9,506 nucleotides of DNA from Planctomycetota bacterium (lineage in GTDB: Bacteria > Planctomycetota > Phycisphaerae > WQYP01), in contig JAJZCU010000047.1 of the NCBI GenBank assembly GCA_021828935.1, positions 1 to 9,506 of the forward strand. Direction: 5' to 3'. Positions 1 through 6,700 of the stretch are shown one piece after another; position 1 is the first letter of the stretch; every line of letters begins with the position of its first letter. The notes beneath the pieces were generated by a model, which saw only the letters and a list, made by a program, of their open reading frames with translations, did no database searches and was not told the DNA's origin. The translations under genes and the position numbers were made by a program.

Positions 1-2
1 GC

Positions 3-476
3 TTCGCCAACGAGATCGATGAGTGGTCCCAGTGGCAGCAGGTCATTGATACGACGGTGACGTCCATCGGCGAACAGGGTCTTCACCGGGGCGCGGCGCG
101 CTTGCTGGTGGAACAGATTCCGCAACGTCAGACCATGTCACCGAGTAGTAGCGCCTTGGCGGCGGAGTTGGTGCGCTTCGTGCGGGATCAGGAACGCCGG
201 ATCAACCCCGGAGAACGCCTGCCCGCCAGCACGGAAATCCTTGAGCCGTGCTTCGGGCGATTCAAGGAACTTGAAAAGCAACAATCGCGCGGCGGATTTA
301 CCCAATTGGTGCTGGGCTTCGGAGCTTTTCTCACCCGGGTCACCGCGGACACGGTGAAGACCGCGTTGCGGTCCAGCCGCACCGCCGACATACAGGATTG
401 GGCCAAGCAAATGCTTGGCCGCACTCTGTTTTCCCAACGCAAAGCGGCCTTTTCCAGCGCAACAAAAACGGGATGA
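3..476 (+). CDS. Transposase-like protein, C-terminal part (5' end outside window)
   Basis: The reading frame is open from the first bases (frame begins at base 3) and ends at TGA 474-476, giving 157 residues of a protein that starts upstream of the window. A GTG at 57 could be read as a start but has no ribosome binding site, and the frame continues above it, so the true start is probably outside. The segment STEILEPCFGRFKELE (from base 228), followed by a Gly-Phe-Thr rich helix (SRGGFTQLVLGFGAF), resembles the C-terminal region of a DDE-type transposase family in which the conserved glutamate lies in a 'SEVIES-FGK-K-LE' type motif. The ending, around SQRKAAF, also fits my memory of that family. 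This is recall, not a search. No terminal inverted repeat or target-site duplication could be identified at the 3' side, so whether it is a live element is unknown. Alternative: an unrelated helical protein. Confidence 0.55.
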   Translation, partial: FANEIDEWSQWQQVIDTTVTSIGEQGLHRGAARLLVEQIPQRQTMSPSSSALAAELVRFVRDQERRINPGERLPASTEILEPCFGRFKELEKQQSRGGFTQLVLGFGAFLTRVTADTVKTALRSSRTADIQDWAKQMLGRTLFSQRKAAFSSATKTG

Positions 477-540
477 ACTACGGGCGGGGGTTTTCATCAG
501 CCCACCCTGTGCCCCCGGAACCAGCGTTCGCTTGCAGCAA

Positions 541-587
541 TTGTTAAATAAAGAAGGCCGCGCCGGCGCGTGCCGGGGGCGGCCTTC
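541..587 (-). terminator. Rho-independent terminator of the DJ-1/PfpI gene
   Basis: Bases 553-561 (GAAGGCCGC) pair perfectly with 579-587 (GCGGCCTTC), and an inner CCGGC/GCCGG stem (563-567 with 572-576) closes on a 4-base loop. Read on the minus strand, the hairpin is followed at once by TTTATTTAACAA (552 down to 541), the T-rich tract expected of an intrinsic terminator. It lies 37 bases past the stop codon of the minus-strand gene. On the plus strand no T-run follows the hairpin, so it should act only weakly, if at all, on the convergent transposase-like gene. Confidence 0.8.
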
Positions 588-623
588 AGGGGGAGGCGCA
601 AATATCGGAACGATCAGCCGCGG

Positions 624-1205
624 CTATGCGCCGGCCATTTGCGGCGCCTTGGCGAACTCCTCAATAATCACGCGGTTGAACGCCGGAATATCCGCCGGCT
701 TGCGGCTGGTTATCAGCACATTGCTTTGCCGACAGGTCACCACCTCTTCATCCACCCACTTGGCGCCGGCGTTTTTTAAATCCGTTTGAATAGATTCATA
801 GGAAGTCATTTTGCGGCCGCGCACCACGCCGCTGTCAACAAGCGTCCACGGGCCGTGGCAAATCGCCGCCACCGGTTTGTTGGCGTCAAAGAACGCCCGC
901 ACGAACTTCTGAACCGGTTCCTTGCGCCGCAGCTTGTCTGGGTTCATCACTCCGCCCGGCAATAACAGGGCGTCGTAATCTTCCGGGTTCGCTTCATCAA
1001 TGGTGACATCCACGGGAAATTTGTCGCCCCACTCAGTAGACTGCCACCCTTTTACCTGCCCGCTCTTGAGCGAAATTAAATCGGTCTTGGCGCCAGCCTG
1101 TTCCAAGGCTTCCCGCGGTTGGGTCATTTCTACCTGCTCAAAGCCATCGGTCACAACAATAGCGACTTTCTTACCGGCCAATTTACTGCCTGTGCTGCCT
1201 GCCAT
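624..1205 (-). CDS. DJ-1/PfpI family protein (YhbO/PfpI-like)
   Basis: 193-residue cytosolic protein of the class I glutamine-amidotransferase-like superfamily, PfpI/YhbO branch. It has the Rossmann-like start KKVAIVVTDGFEQVE with the conserved acidic residue Glu23, the LLLPGG turn (81-85), the nucleophile elbow AICHGPW with Cys116 and adjacent His117, and the family block GRKMTSYESIQTDLKNAGA. The length matches single-domain members of about 170-190 residues. The family has been reported as proteases, glyoxalases or protein/nucleotide deglycases that handle methylglyoxal damage; which activity applies here cannot be read from sequence. An upstream in-frame ATG would add 15 residues, but the start at 1205 has GGAAGG 6 bases ahead and leads straight into the fold, so it is preferred. 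The stop is TAG. The gene stands alone on the minus strand, divergent from the acyltransferase gene and ended by its own terminator. A stress-related role is inferred only from the family. Confidence 0.92.
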   Translation of the reverse strand: MAGSTGSKLAGKKVAIVVTDGFEQVEMTQPREALEQAGAKTDLISLKSGQVKGWQSTEWGDKFPVDVTIDEANPEDYDALLLPGGVMNPDKLRRKEPVQKFVRAFFDANKPVAAICHGPWTLVDSGVVRGRKMTSYESIQTDLKNAGAKWVDEEVVTCRQSNVLITSRKPADIPAFNRVIIEEFAKAPQMAGA

Positions 1206-1211
1206 AGGACA

Positions 1212-1217
1212 CCTTCC
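1212..1217 (-). promoter_or_regulatory. Ribosome binding site of the DJ-1/PfpI gene
   Basis: On the minus strand GGAAGG is followed by 6 bases and then ATG at 1205. It decides the start against the in-frame ATG at 1250, which has no comparable site. Confidence 0.7.
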
Positions 1218-1434
1218 AAAAAAGAGAGTCTGCCCAACGGCACGCCGCACTCGTGGCGGCCGCCGGGCAGTAAACGCACGGCTGCTTCATGCAAGGCCGA
1301 TGCCACCCGCCGGTTTTATAAGACGTTTCCCAAACCCTGCATCGCGGGCGCCGCAGCCTCAAGCTTGCAAAGCCGCACCGTATGTCCGAAACTGCCGCGC
1401 AGCGTAACGCCCCGCGGGCACGCCAACGGTTGGC

Positions 1435-1451
1435 TCCCAATGGTTTTGGGA
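1435..1451. other. Small hairpin in the acyltransferase leader
   Basis: TCCCAA (1435-1440) and TTGGGA (1446-1451) form a perfect 6-bp stem with a 5-base loop, ending 11 bases before the AGGAGA ribosome binding site. It would lie in the 5' untranslated part of the acyltransferase mRNA if translation starts at 1472. It may be chance. The rest of the 266-bp spacer between the divergent genes shows a lone -10-like TATAAG at 1317-1322 without a good -35. Confidence 0.3.
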
Positions 1452-1462
1452 CACTGCCGAAC

Positions 1463-1468
1463 AGGAGA
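1463..1468 (+). promoter_or_regulatory. Ribosome binding site of the acyltransferase-3 gene
   Basis: AGGAGA lies 3 bases before ATG 1472. The spacing is short but the match is good. The longer in-frame ATG at 1382 has no Shine-Dalgarno sequence and would add a low-complexity basic N-terminus, so 1472 is chosen. Confidence 0.65.
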
Positions 1469-1471
1469 CCC

Positions 1472-3271
1472 ATGTCCATAAACTCCGGCAACTCGGCGAC
1501 GGCAACGCCCGCGCCTGCGGCCTCTGGCTGGGACAGCCAGGCCCACGCGCCCGCGTTGAGCCGCCCGCGCCTGCCGGCGCTGACCAGCCTGCGATTCTTC
1601 GCGGCATTTCTCATTGTGTTCCACCATATCAACGGGATTATTTTCCCGTACAGCAAAACGCTCCACCGGTGGAATCTACAGGAAGGGGTCACTTTCTTCT
1701 TCGTGCTCTCCGGGTTTATCCTGACCTACGTATATCCGGAACTCAGGGCCGGCGCCCGGCTGCGCTTTCTTTGGGCCCGCATCGCCCGCATCTGGCCCGC
1801 TCACCTATTTGCCCTGGCGCTGTTGCTTTACTTAATTTACTGGCAAAGCCTGGCCGGCCACCATCGGCCGTGGGTGTTTGTGGCCAACATTTTCCTGTTA
1901 CAGGCCTGGTTTCCTTATTATCACGTATTCTTTTCCTTTAACGCCGTCTCCTGGACCATTTCCGTCGAGATGCTGTTTTATGTGCTCTTCCCGTTTCTGG
2001 TGTGGAAGCTGGCCCAAACCTGGCATGTTAAATTAATCGCAGCCTTTGGGCTCATGGCATTAATGTGCTATCTGGCCTCCGCGCGCGGACTGCCTTATTT
2101 TAGCGCCGCGCATGGGGTGATCAGCCAAACCGCCTTGACGACCATCAACCCCTTGAGCCGCGTATTTCAGTTTGTTTTTGGAATGATGGTCGCCCTGGCC
2201 TGGCGAAACTATGGACATCGCTTCACACTGGGCCGCATCTCCACCACGGTCGCCGAAGTGCTCGCTGTGGCCCTATGCACATGGACCGTATACCACGCCA
2301 ACGTTCCGGCGGCCTGGCATGCCGGCGTGAATTCCACGCTGTCGTTCGGGCAACTGCTGTGGCTGCGACAGGGGGCGTTTGATTATGTGCCGTTTGGTAT
2401 TTTAATATTTTTATTGGCCACCGAGCGCGGGCTGATCAGCCTGCTGCTCTCCTTTTCGCCGTTGGTGGTGTTGGGAGAAATAAGTTATTCCATGTACCTG
2501 CTGCACCAGGTGGTGCTGCGTTGGTACGTGTTGCGCATGCAGGCCTTTACCCTGGTTCCGCATGTGCTGATACTCCCGTTTTACCTGGCATTGGTGCTGG
2601 CCTTAAGTTATGTCAGCTTCGCATTTATAGAAACGCCCGCGCGCTACGGCCTGACACGTTTGTTTCCGAAAAAATCAGTGGCGCGCCCGCCGGCCACGCC
2701 GCCGCCAGTTCCCGCCGGGGAATCGCCCAAGCCCACGATGCATGTTCTGCGCGCGCGGTGGGAAAGTTTCATGCATTCCAAGGCGCCATGGAAAATTGGC
2801 CTGCCCGTGGCTGGGTTCGGATTGTTGGTCGCGCCGGTGATCTATTTCGCGCGGCTGCCAGAGGTGGCGTGGATCACGCAGGCCACTGCGGCCAAACTAC
2901 AGCAAGGCAGCCTACCGCAAAGCATGTGGCGGCCGATGGGACCAAACCTCACGCTGCTGGCCGCGCGCGTGCATCCCGCCGGCCCATATGCGTACCTTAC
3001 GCTGGTCTGGCACAACAATGCCTTCATCCATTTAAATCATGAAGTCGTGGTGCGGCTGTTGACTGCCGGCGGAAAGGTTCGCAAAAGTTTTCATTTCCGG
3101 CAGGAAGATTCGCGCCTCGCAGCGCTGCCCAACAGCTACTGGTTTAACCGCACGCGCCTACGGGAGAGATGGCTGAAACCCTCGACCCAACTGCAACTGG
3201 TGCTGCTTAAAAATTTGCATGAAAAGTTGGCCGGTGCGCCAACCGTGACGATTCCCCTGAATCTGAAGTAA
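1472..3271 (+). CDS. Acyltransferase-3 (OafA/YrhL-like) membrane protein with extra C-terminal domain
   Basis: 599-residue integral membrane protein. Residues about 33-395 form an acyltransferase-3 domain with roughly ten membrane helices. Family marks are LTSLRFFAAFLIVFHHI (37-53, with the conserved His), TFFFVLSGFILTY (74-86), the basic loop ARIARIWPAHL (102-112), SWTISVEMLFYVLFP (160-174), the late SYSMYLLHQ helix (338-346) and FIETPAR (385-391). Such proteins move acyl groups, commonly acetyl from acetyl-CoA, across the inner membrane onto polysaccharides, lipids or antibiotics. A Pro-rich linker (404-421) leads to one further helix (about 441-460) and a 135-residue tail predicted to lie outside the cytoplasm. 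In OafA-type fusions an SGNH esterase sits here, but no GDS or DxxH blocks are visible; the tail is short and beta-rich in look. No sugar-biosynthesis neighbours are present, so the acceptor is unknown. The stop TAA is 90 bases before argG. Confidence 0.9.
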   Translation: MSINSGNSATATPAPAASGWDSQAHAPALSRPRLPALTSLRFFAAFLIVFHHINGIIFPYSKTLHRWNLQEGVTFFFVLSGFILTYVYPELRAGARLRFLWARIARIWPAHLFALALLLYLIYWQSLAGHHRPWVFVANIFLLQAWFPYYHVFFSFNAVSWTISVEMLFYVLFPFLVWKLAQTWHVKLIAAFGLMALMCYLASARGLPYFSAAHGVISQTALTTINPLSRVFQFVFGMMVALAWRNYGHRFTLGRISTTVAEVLAVALCTWTVYHANVPAAWHAGVNSTLSFGQLLWLRQGAFDYVPFGILIFLLATERGLISLLLSFSPLVVLGEISYSMYLLHQVVLRWYVLRMQAFTLVPHVLILPFYLALVLALSYVSFAFIETPARYGLTRLFPKKSVARPPATPPPVPAGESPKPTMHVLRARWESFMHSKAPWKIGLPVAGFGLLVAPVIYFARLPEVAWITQATAAKLQQGSLPQSMWRPMGPNLTLLAARVHPAGPYAYLTLVWHNNAFIHLNHEVVVRLLTAGGKVRKSFHFRQEDSRLAALPNSYWFNRTRLRERWLKPSTQLQLVLLKNLHEKLAGAPTVTIPLNLK

Positions 3272-3361
3272 CCGCGCCGAAAAATCGCGCCGCTGATCGT
3301 TGATGAACGCTCAACGTTCGATGATACTACCGCCCTTTCATCCCTCACACTGGAGACGCCC

Positions 3362-4612
3362 ATGGCGGACACGGTTAAGCAGGCCCCCACCAATTCTGTC
3401 AAGAAAATTGTATTGGCATATTCCGGCGGGTTGGACACATCGGTGATTTTGCCGTGGCTGAAGGAAAATTATCCGGGCTGCAAGGTGATCGCCTTTGCCG
3501 CCGAATTAGGCCAGGGCGATGAACTGGAAGGCATTAAACAGAAAGCCCTGGCCAGCGGCGCCGACAAATGCATTGTCAAAGACCTCCGGCAGGAATTTGC
3601 CGAGCAGTACTGTTTTCCGATGCTCCGCGCCGGCGCAGTGTATGAACACACGTATATGCTTGGAACATCCATCGCCCGCCCGTTGATCGCCCGCTATCAG
3701 GTTCTGGTGGCCCAACAGGAAGGCGCCGACGCCGTAGCCCATGGCGCCACCGGAAAGGGCAACGACCAGGTGCGCTTTGAGTTGACGTACATGGCCCTGG
3801 CGCCGCATCTAAAAATCATTGCCCCGTGGAAGGATGATCGCTTTCAACTGCGCAGCCGTGAAGCCGCCATTGAATATGCGAAGGAAAAAGGGGTGCCCAT
3901 CGCCCAGACTGTGAAGAAAATCTATTCGCGAGATCGCAATCTGTGGCACATTTCGCATGAGGGCGCCGACCTTGAAAGCCCCGCCAATGAGCCGCTGGAT
4001 AATCTCTGGGTGATGAGCGTGCCGGTAAGCAAAGCCCCGTCCAAGGCGGAATTTGTCACGGTTGCTTTTGAAGCCGGCACGCCGGTAAGCGTGGACGGCA
4101 AGCGCATGGCCGGCCACAAGATCATTGAAGCATTAAATGAGGCCGGTGGGCGTCATGCGGTGGGGCAAACGGATCTGGTGGAAAATCGTCTCGTGGGAAT
4201 GAAAAGCCGCGGCGCCTATGAAACGCCGGGCGGCACTATTTTGTTAACAGCGTTGCGGGCGCTGGAATCGCTATGCCTGGAGCGCGAAACGCTGCATTAC
4301 AAGCAGCAGGTGGCGCTAAAATATGCGGAATTGGTCTATTACGGCCAGTGGTTTCACCCCCTGCGCGAAGCCTTGGACAGTTTTGTGACCGCCGTTGAAA
4401 ATAAGGTTTCCGGCACGGTAAAACTGCGGCTGTTCAAGGGCCGGGCCACCGTGGCGTCCGTGCAATCGCCCAACAGCCTTTATCAGGAAAATCTGGCCAG
4501 CTTCACCATGGGCGCTGAATATGATGGCAAAGACGCCATCGGCTTCATCCGCCTGTTCGGCCTGCCGATGCGCGTACACGCTTCTGTGCAGCGTTCGGAA
4601 GATGAACCATAA
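3362..4612 (+). CDS. argG: Argininosuccinate synthase
   Basis: 416-residue cytosolic enzyme that joins citrulline and aspartate with ATP to make argininosuccinate, AMP and pyrophosphate, the next-to-last step of arginine synthesis. The N-type ATP pyrophosphatase loop AYSGGLDTS is at 19-27. The citrulline/aspartate block HGATGKGNDQVRFE is at 127-140 and the second substrate-contact block GRHAVGQTDLVENRLVGMKSR at 263-283. The catalytic and multimerisation region continues to the C-terminus. The length is usual (about 400-420), with a roughly 13-residue N-terminal tail before the first beta strand. The start ATG 3362 has GGAG 6 bases upstream. No argH or other arginine gene is adjacent. The 90-bp leader contains only short imperfect inverted repeats (around 3300-3325) and no recognisable ARG box. 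mqnD begins 61 bases downstream. No key residue appears to be missing. Confidence 0.97.
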   Translation: MADTVKQAPTNSVKKIVLAYSGGLDTSVILPWLKENYPGCKVIAFAAELGQGDELEGIKQKALASGADKCIVKDLRQEFAEQYCFPMLRAGAVYEHTYMLGTSIARPLIARYQVLVAQQEGADAVAHGATGKGNDQVRFELTYMALAPHLKIIAPWKDDRFQLRSREAAIEYAKEKGVPIAQTVKKIYSRDRNLWHISHEGADLESPANEPLDNLWVMSVPVSKAPSKAEFVTVAFEAGTPVSVDGKRMAGHKIIEALNEAGGRHAVGQTDLVENRLVGMKSRGAYETPGGTILLTALRALESLCLERETLHYKQQVALKYAELVYYGQWFHPLREALDSFVTAVENKVSGTVKLRLFKGRATVASVQSPNSLYQENLASFTMGAEYDGKDAIGFIRLFGLPMRVHASVQRSEDEP

Positions 4613-4638
4613 ACAGCCACGCGGCGGCGCGCTACAAT
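4610..4638 (+). promoter_or_regulatory. Possible sigma-70-like promoter upstream of mqnD
   Basis: TAAACA (4610-4615, overlapping the argG stop codon) and TACAAT (4633-4638) are separated by 17 bases, with 4/6 and 5/6 matches to the consensus. Initiation would fall near 4645, leaving a short leader before the mqnD ribosome binding site. mqnD could therefore be transcribed both with argG and on its own. The call is weak because the organism's promoter consensus is unknown. Confidence 0.3.
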
Positions 4639-4662
4639 GCGTTTGCCCAACCGGAATCAAAC

Positions 4663-4666
4663 GGAG
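4663..4666 (+). promoter_or_regulatory. Ribosome binding site of mqnD
   Basis: GGAG lies 7 bases before ATG 4674. It fixes the start there rather than at the in-frame ATG at 4521, which lies inside argG and would add 51 residues encoded by argG sequence. GTG 4671 is directly in front and in frame, but is the less likely start. Confidence 0.7.
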
Positions 4667-4673
4667 ATTAGTG

Positions 4674-5519
4674 ATGGCGGAAAAACGATTACTGCGCCTC
4701 GGCCACTCGCCCGACCCCGACGATGCCTTCATGTTTTACGGGCTGGCCAAGGGTCTCATGGACACCGGCCCATATGCCTTTGAACACGTCATGGAGGATA
4801 TTCAGACGCTCAACACGCGGGCCATGAAGGGTGAACTGGAAATCACCGCCATCAGCCTTCATGCATATCCTTACGTGAAGAGCAAATACGCCCTAACCGC
4901 GTGCGGCTGCTCCATGGGCGACGGCTACGGCCCCATGATTGTCTCGCGTGAACCATTTACCATTGAACAACTGCGCACCAAGCGCATCGCCGTTCCCGGC
5001 ACGCTGACCACGGCGTTTCTCACGCTGCAATTGTTGCTGGGAAAGGGCGTGCATAATGTGGTCAAACCGTTCGATCAGATTCTGCAATACGTGCAGGCCG
5101 GCCATGCCGACGCGGGATTGATTATTCACGAAGGGCAGCTTACGTACCAAAACATGGGGCTGGTCTGCTGCGTGGACATGGGGCAATGGTGGCAGGCACA
5201 AACCGGACTGCCCCTGCCGCTGGGTGGGAACGTGATCCGCCGCGATCTGGGGGCAAAAACCATTCGCGAGGTCACTGCGATATTAAAGAACAGCATTCAA
5301 TTTTCACTGGACCATCGCGACGCCGCCGTGCGCTACGCACTGCAATACGCCCGGGATATGGACCAGGGCCTCGCGGATAAATTTGTAGGCATGTACGTGA
5401 ATCATTGGACACTGGACTACGGCCCCCGCGGCCGCGAAGCCGTCAACGCCCTGCTTTCCGCCGGCGAAAAGGCCGGCCTCACCCCGCGTTGCACCCCCGT
5501 GGAATTCGTGGAAGCGTGA
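4674..5519 (+). CDS. mqnD: 1,4-dihydroxy-6-naphthoate synthase (futalosine pathway)
   Basis: 281-residue protein of the MqnA/MqnD family, which has a periplasmic-binding-protein-like two-lobe fold but is cytosolic (no signal peptide seen). MqnD cleaves cyclic dehypoxanthine futalosine to 1,4-dihydroxy-6-naphthoate, a precursor of menaquinone in the chorismate-futalosine route. Diagnostic parts are the N-terminal GHSPDPDDAFMFYGL (10-24), EDIQTLNTRA (41-50), the ITAISLHAY segment (57-65), CGCSMGDGYGP (77-87), VPGTLTTAFLTLQ (107-119) and above all GLIIHEGQLTY (148-158). Its His152 corresponds to the histidine proposed as the catalytic base in the Thermus enzyme. The HEGQ block separates it from chorismate dehydratase MqnA. 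Length is usual. None of mqnA, mqnB, mqnC or mqnE is in the window, so the pathway genes are scattered or lie elsewhere. The organism probably makes menaquinone without the classical Men enzymes. Confidence 0.9.
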   Translation: MAEKRLLRLGHSPDPDDAFMFYGLAKGLMDTGPYAFEHVMEDIQTLNTRAMKGELEITAISLHAYPYVKSKYALTACGCSMGDGYGPMIVSREPFTIEQLRTKRIAVPGTLTTAFLTLQLLLGKGVHNVVKPFDQILQYVQAGHADAGLIIHEGQLTYQNMGLVCCVDMGQWWQAQTGLPLPLGGNVIRRDLGAKTIREVTAILKNSIQFSLDHRDAAVRYALQYARDMDQGLADKFVGMYVNHWTLDYGPRGREAVNALLSAGEKAGLTPRCTPVEFVEA

Positions 5520-5523
5520 TGGC

Positions 5524-5622
5524 GCCGCGCAGCACCCGCCCATAAAGCCGCGACCGTTGGTCGCGCCCGCCCAGCCGCGCAGCGCCCGCCCATAAAGCCG
5601 CGACCGTTGGTCGCGCCGCCCA
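5524..5622. repeat. Two tandem 50-bp units, each with a perfect hairpin
   Basis: Unit 1 (5524-5573) and unit 2 (5574-5622) differ by one substitution (A5534 against G5584) and one missing C in unit 2; 5535-5567 and 5585-5617 are identical over 33 bases. Each carries CGCGACC-GTT-GGTCGCG, a 7-bp perfect stem with a 3-base loop (5549-5565 and 5599-5615). The first unit begins 5 bases after the mqnD stop codon. No T-run follows, so these are not standard terminators, though they could protect the 3' end of the mqnD mRNA. Confidence 0.9.
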
Positions 5623-5660
5623 GCCGCAGGCGCAGGCGAACGACGACCGGCTTTTCATCC

Positions 5661-5687
5661 ACAGATTTACACAGATTCACACAGATT
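5661..5687. repeat. Three direct copies of ACAGATT at exact 10-bp spacing
   Basis: ACAGATT occurs at 5661-5667, 5671-5677 and 5681-5687, with period 10 and almost identical spacers (TAC, CAC). The stretch is A/T-richer than its surroundings and flanked on both sides by CGACGAC. A 10-bp period places the copies on the same face of the DNA helix. Similar 'CACAGATT' strings recur between genes in various bacterial genomes in my memory; the function is not known to me. Confidence 0.85.
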
Positions 5688-5711
5688 CGACGACGACGGC
5701 GACGAAAGAAA

Positions 5712-5741
5712 CCGCCCATATAGCCCCCGGCTCGCCGGGGG
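5712..5741. repeat. Diverged third copy of the leader-plus-hairpin element
   Basis: CCGCCCATATAGCC (5712-5725) differs by one base from CCGCCCATAAAGCC found in both tandem units (5536-5549 and 5586-5599). As in those, a strong hairpin follows directly: CCCCCGG (5724-5730), loop CTCG, CCGGGGG (5735-5741), a perfect 7-bp stem. The stem sequence is different but the layout is kept, which suggests one family of element. Confidence 0.6.
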
Positions 5742-6054
5742 TGGGCGCCGCGGCGGCGAGTCTTGTTAAATAATAATGCCGAACCGCCGGCGGCGCCGCA
5801 ACCGCAACGGGCGAACGGCAACGGCCCGGGCGCCGTACGCAGCGCAACCCCGGGTTCACGCGGGTAATACCGCCCGAAGGGCCGGACGGATCCCCGCTCC
5901 GCCGCCCGAACCCGCCAAATCACCGCTGCCGGAACAAAATGAAAATTCCACCGGCCCTTATTCTGCAACCACTTACGGCGTTGTCGCACGCCCCGCGGCG
6001 GCACGGTTCCGCACTGGCGGCCCCGCACCGCCGCGGGATTGTGCCGCCGCCACG

Positions 6055-6087
6055 CGCCCGCCGCGGCCCAACGGGCCGGCGCGGGCG
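6055..6087. repeat. Long GC-only hairpin
   Basis: Bases 6055-6061 pair with 6081-6087 (7 bp), two mismatched positions follow, then 6064-6069 pair with 6073-6078 (6 bp), closing on the loop AAC. In all 13 of 15 positions pair. No T-run follows on either strand. It may be part of an unknown structured RNA or simply a product of the extreme GC content. Confidence 0.5.
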
Positions 6088-6252
6088 GCTAACAGGTCTG
6101 GTCACTGGTTTGAAAGTTTCTGCGACGGCGCGCGTTCGTATGCACATGACGTTCCGCCCCCGGGCCGGCAGCGCGGTATGCGGCATTTTGCGCCAGGGTC
6201 GACGCACCAAACCCGGTATTCGTTGCGAACAAAGCCCGCGCCAAGGATTAGC

Positions 6253-6268
6253 CGCGTCCGCAGACGCG
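6253..6268. repeat. Short perfect hairpin
   Basis: CGCGTC (6253-6258), loop CGCA, GACGCG (6263-6268). It is followed by a further GGCGCG-type repeat but no T-run. Its function is unknown, and chance occurrence in GC-rich DNA is possible. Confidence 0.4.
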
Positions 6269-6372
6269 CGGAGGCGCGTAACGGATTTCCGGCGTAGCAC
6301 GCGCTCCCGTCGGCAGCGCAATGCCCCACATTTCACCCCCGACGGCAGGTCCGCGCACCGGTCGCCGGGTAA

Positions 6373-6534
6373 CGCCGTGGAACGGCCTGCAAACTGACCC
6401 CCGCACGTGCGGAAGGCTGCCGGCAACGCCTCGAGGCCGGGCAAGCCGAAGAGGCCATGGCCCTGGAGGCATTGCACCACAACAGTGGCCAAAAGAAGCA
6501 GTTTTGGCGACTTCAGGCCCTTTCCAACAATTAA
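6373..6534 (+). other. Short open frame, possible 3' remnant of a lost gene
   Basis: Between in-frame TAA codons at 6370-6372 and 6532-6534 the plus strand encodes 53 residues. The latter half (RLEAGQAEEAMALEALHHNS, then GQKKQFWRLQALSNN) has an ordinary protein-like, amphipathic composition, unlike the Arg/Pro-rich frames around it. There is only one internal ATG (6457, 25 residues) and no ribosome binding site, so it is not called a gene. It could be the tail of a decayed gene or chance. Confidence 0.15.
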
Positions 6535-6695
6535 ACCGGGCACTCAAAAACTTTGCCATAGCCCCCGGACACCCGTCAAACCCGCCCTCAGTATTGATGC
6601 CGGTGAATCTTTTGGCTAAGATGTTGGGTTTGGTGTACGTATACGCACTAAAGGCGGTGGAGGTTTGACGGTCCAGCGAGGGCGTTCCACCACTT

Positions 6696-6700
6696 GGAGG
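6696..6700 (+). promoter_or_regulatory. Ribosome binding site of gltB (decides a TTG start)
   Basis: GGAGG is followed by 8 bases and TTG 6709. The frame is closed by TAA at 6649-6651, and no ATG or GTG occurs in frame between that stop and 6709, so the TTG start rests on this site. Confidence 0.75.

Noticed and set aside
1183..1692. Minus-strand open frame of 169 residues across the divergent spacer
   Set aside because: It overlaps both the DJ-1 start and the acyltransferase coding region and has no recognisable domain.
5524..5622. CRISPR array
   Set aside because: There are only two full units, directly abutting without variable spacers, and no cas genes are present. It is a tandem duplication.
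5763..5773. TTGTTAAATAA shared with 541-551 as a possible insertion-element end pair
   Set aside because: An 11-base A/T-rich match in the same orientation 5 kb apart. At 541 it is explained as the terminator T-tract, and the flanking sequences do not match.
5417..6028. 203-residue minus-strand open frame rich in Arg and Gly
   Set aside because: It overlaps the 3' end of mqnD and the tandem repeats. Its sequence is low-complexity, with residues read from the ACAGATT triplet, and it has no domain or ribosome binding site.
5776..6397. Plus-strand open frames of 173 and 152 residues in the spacer (5776-6297 and 5939-6397)
   Set aside because: Arg/Pro-rich, mutually overlapping and overlapped by a minus-strand frame of similar length, with no Shine-Dalgarno sequence; typical of very GC-rich noncoding DNA.
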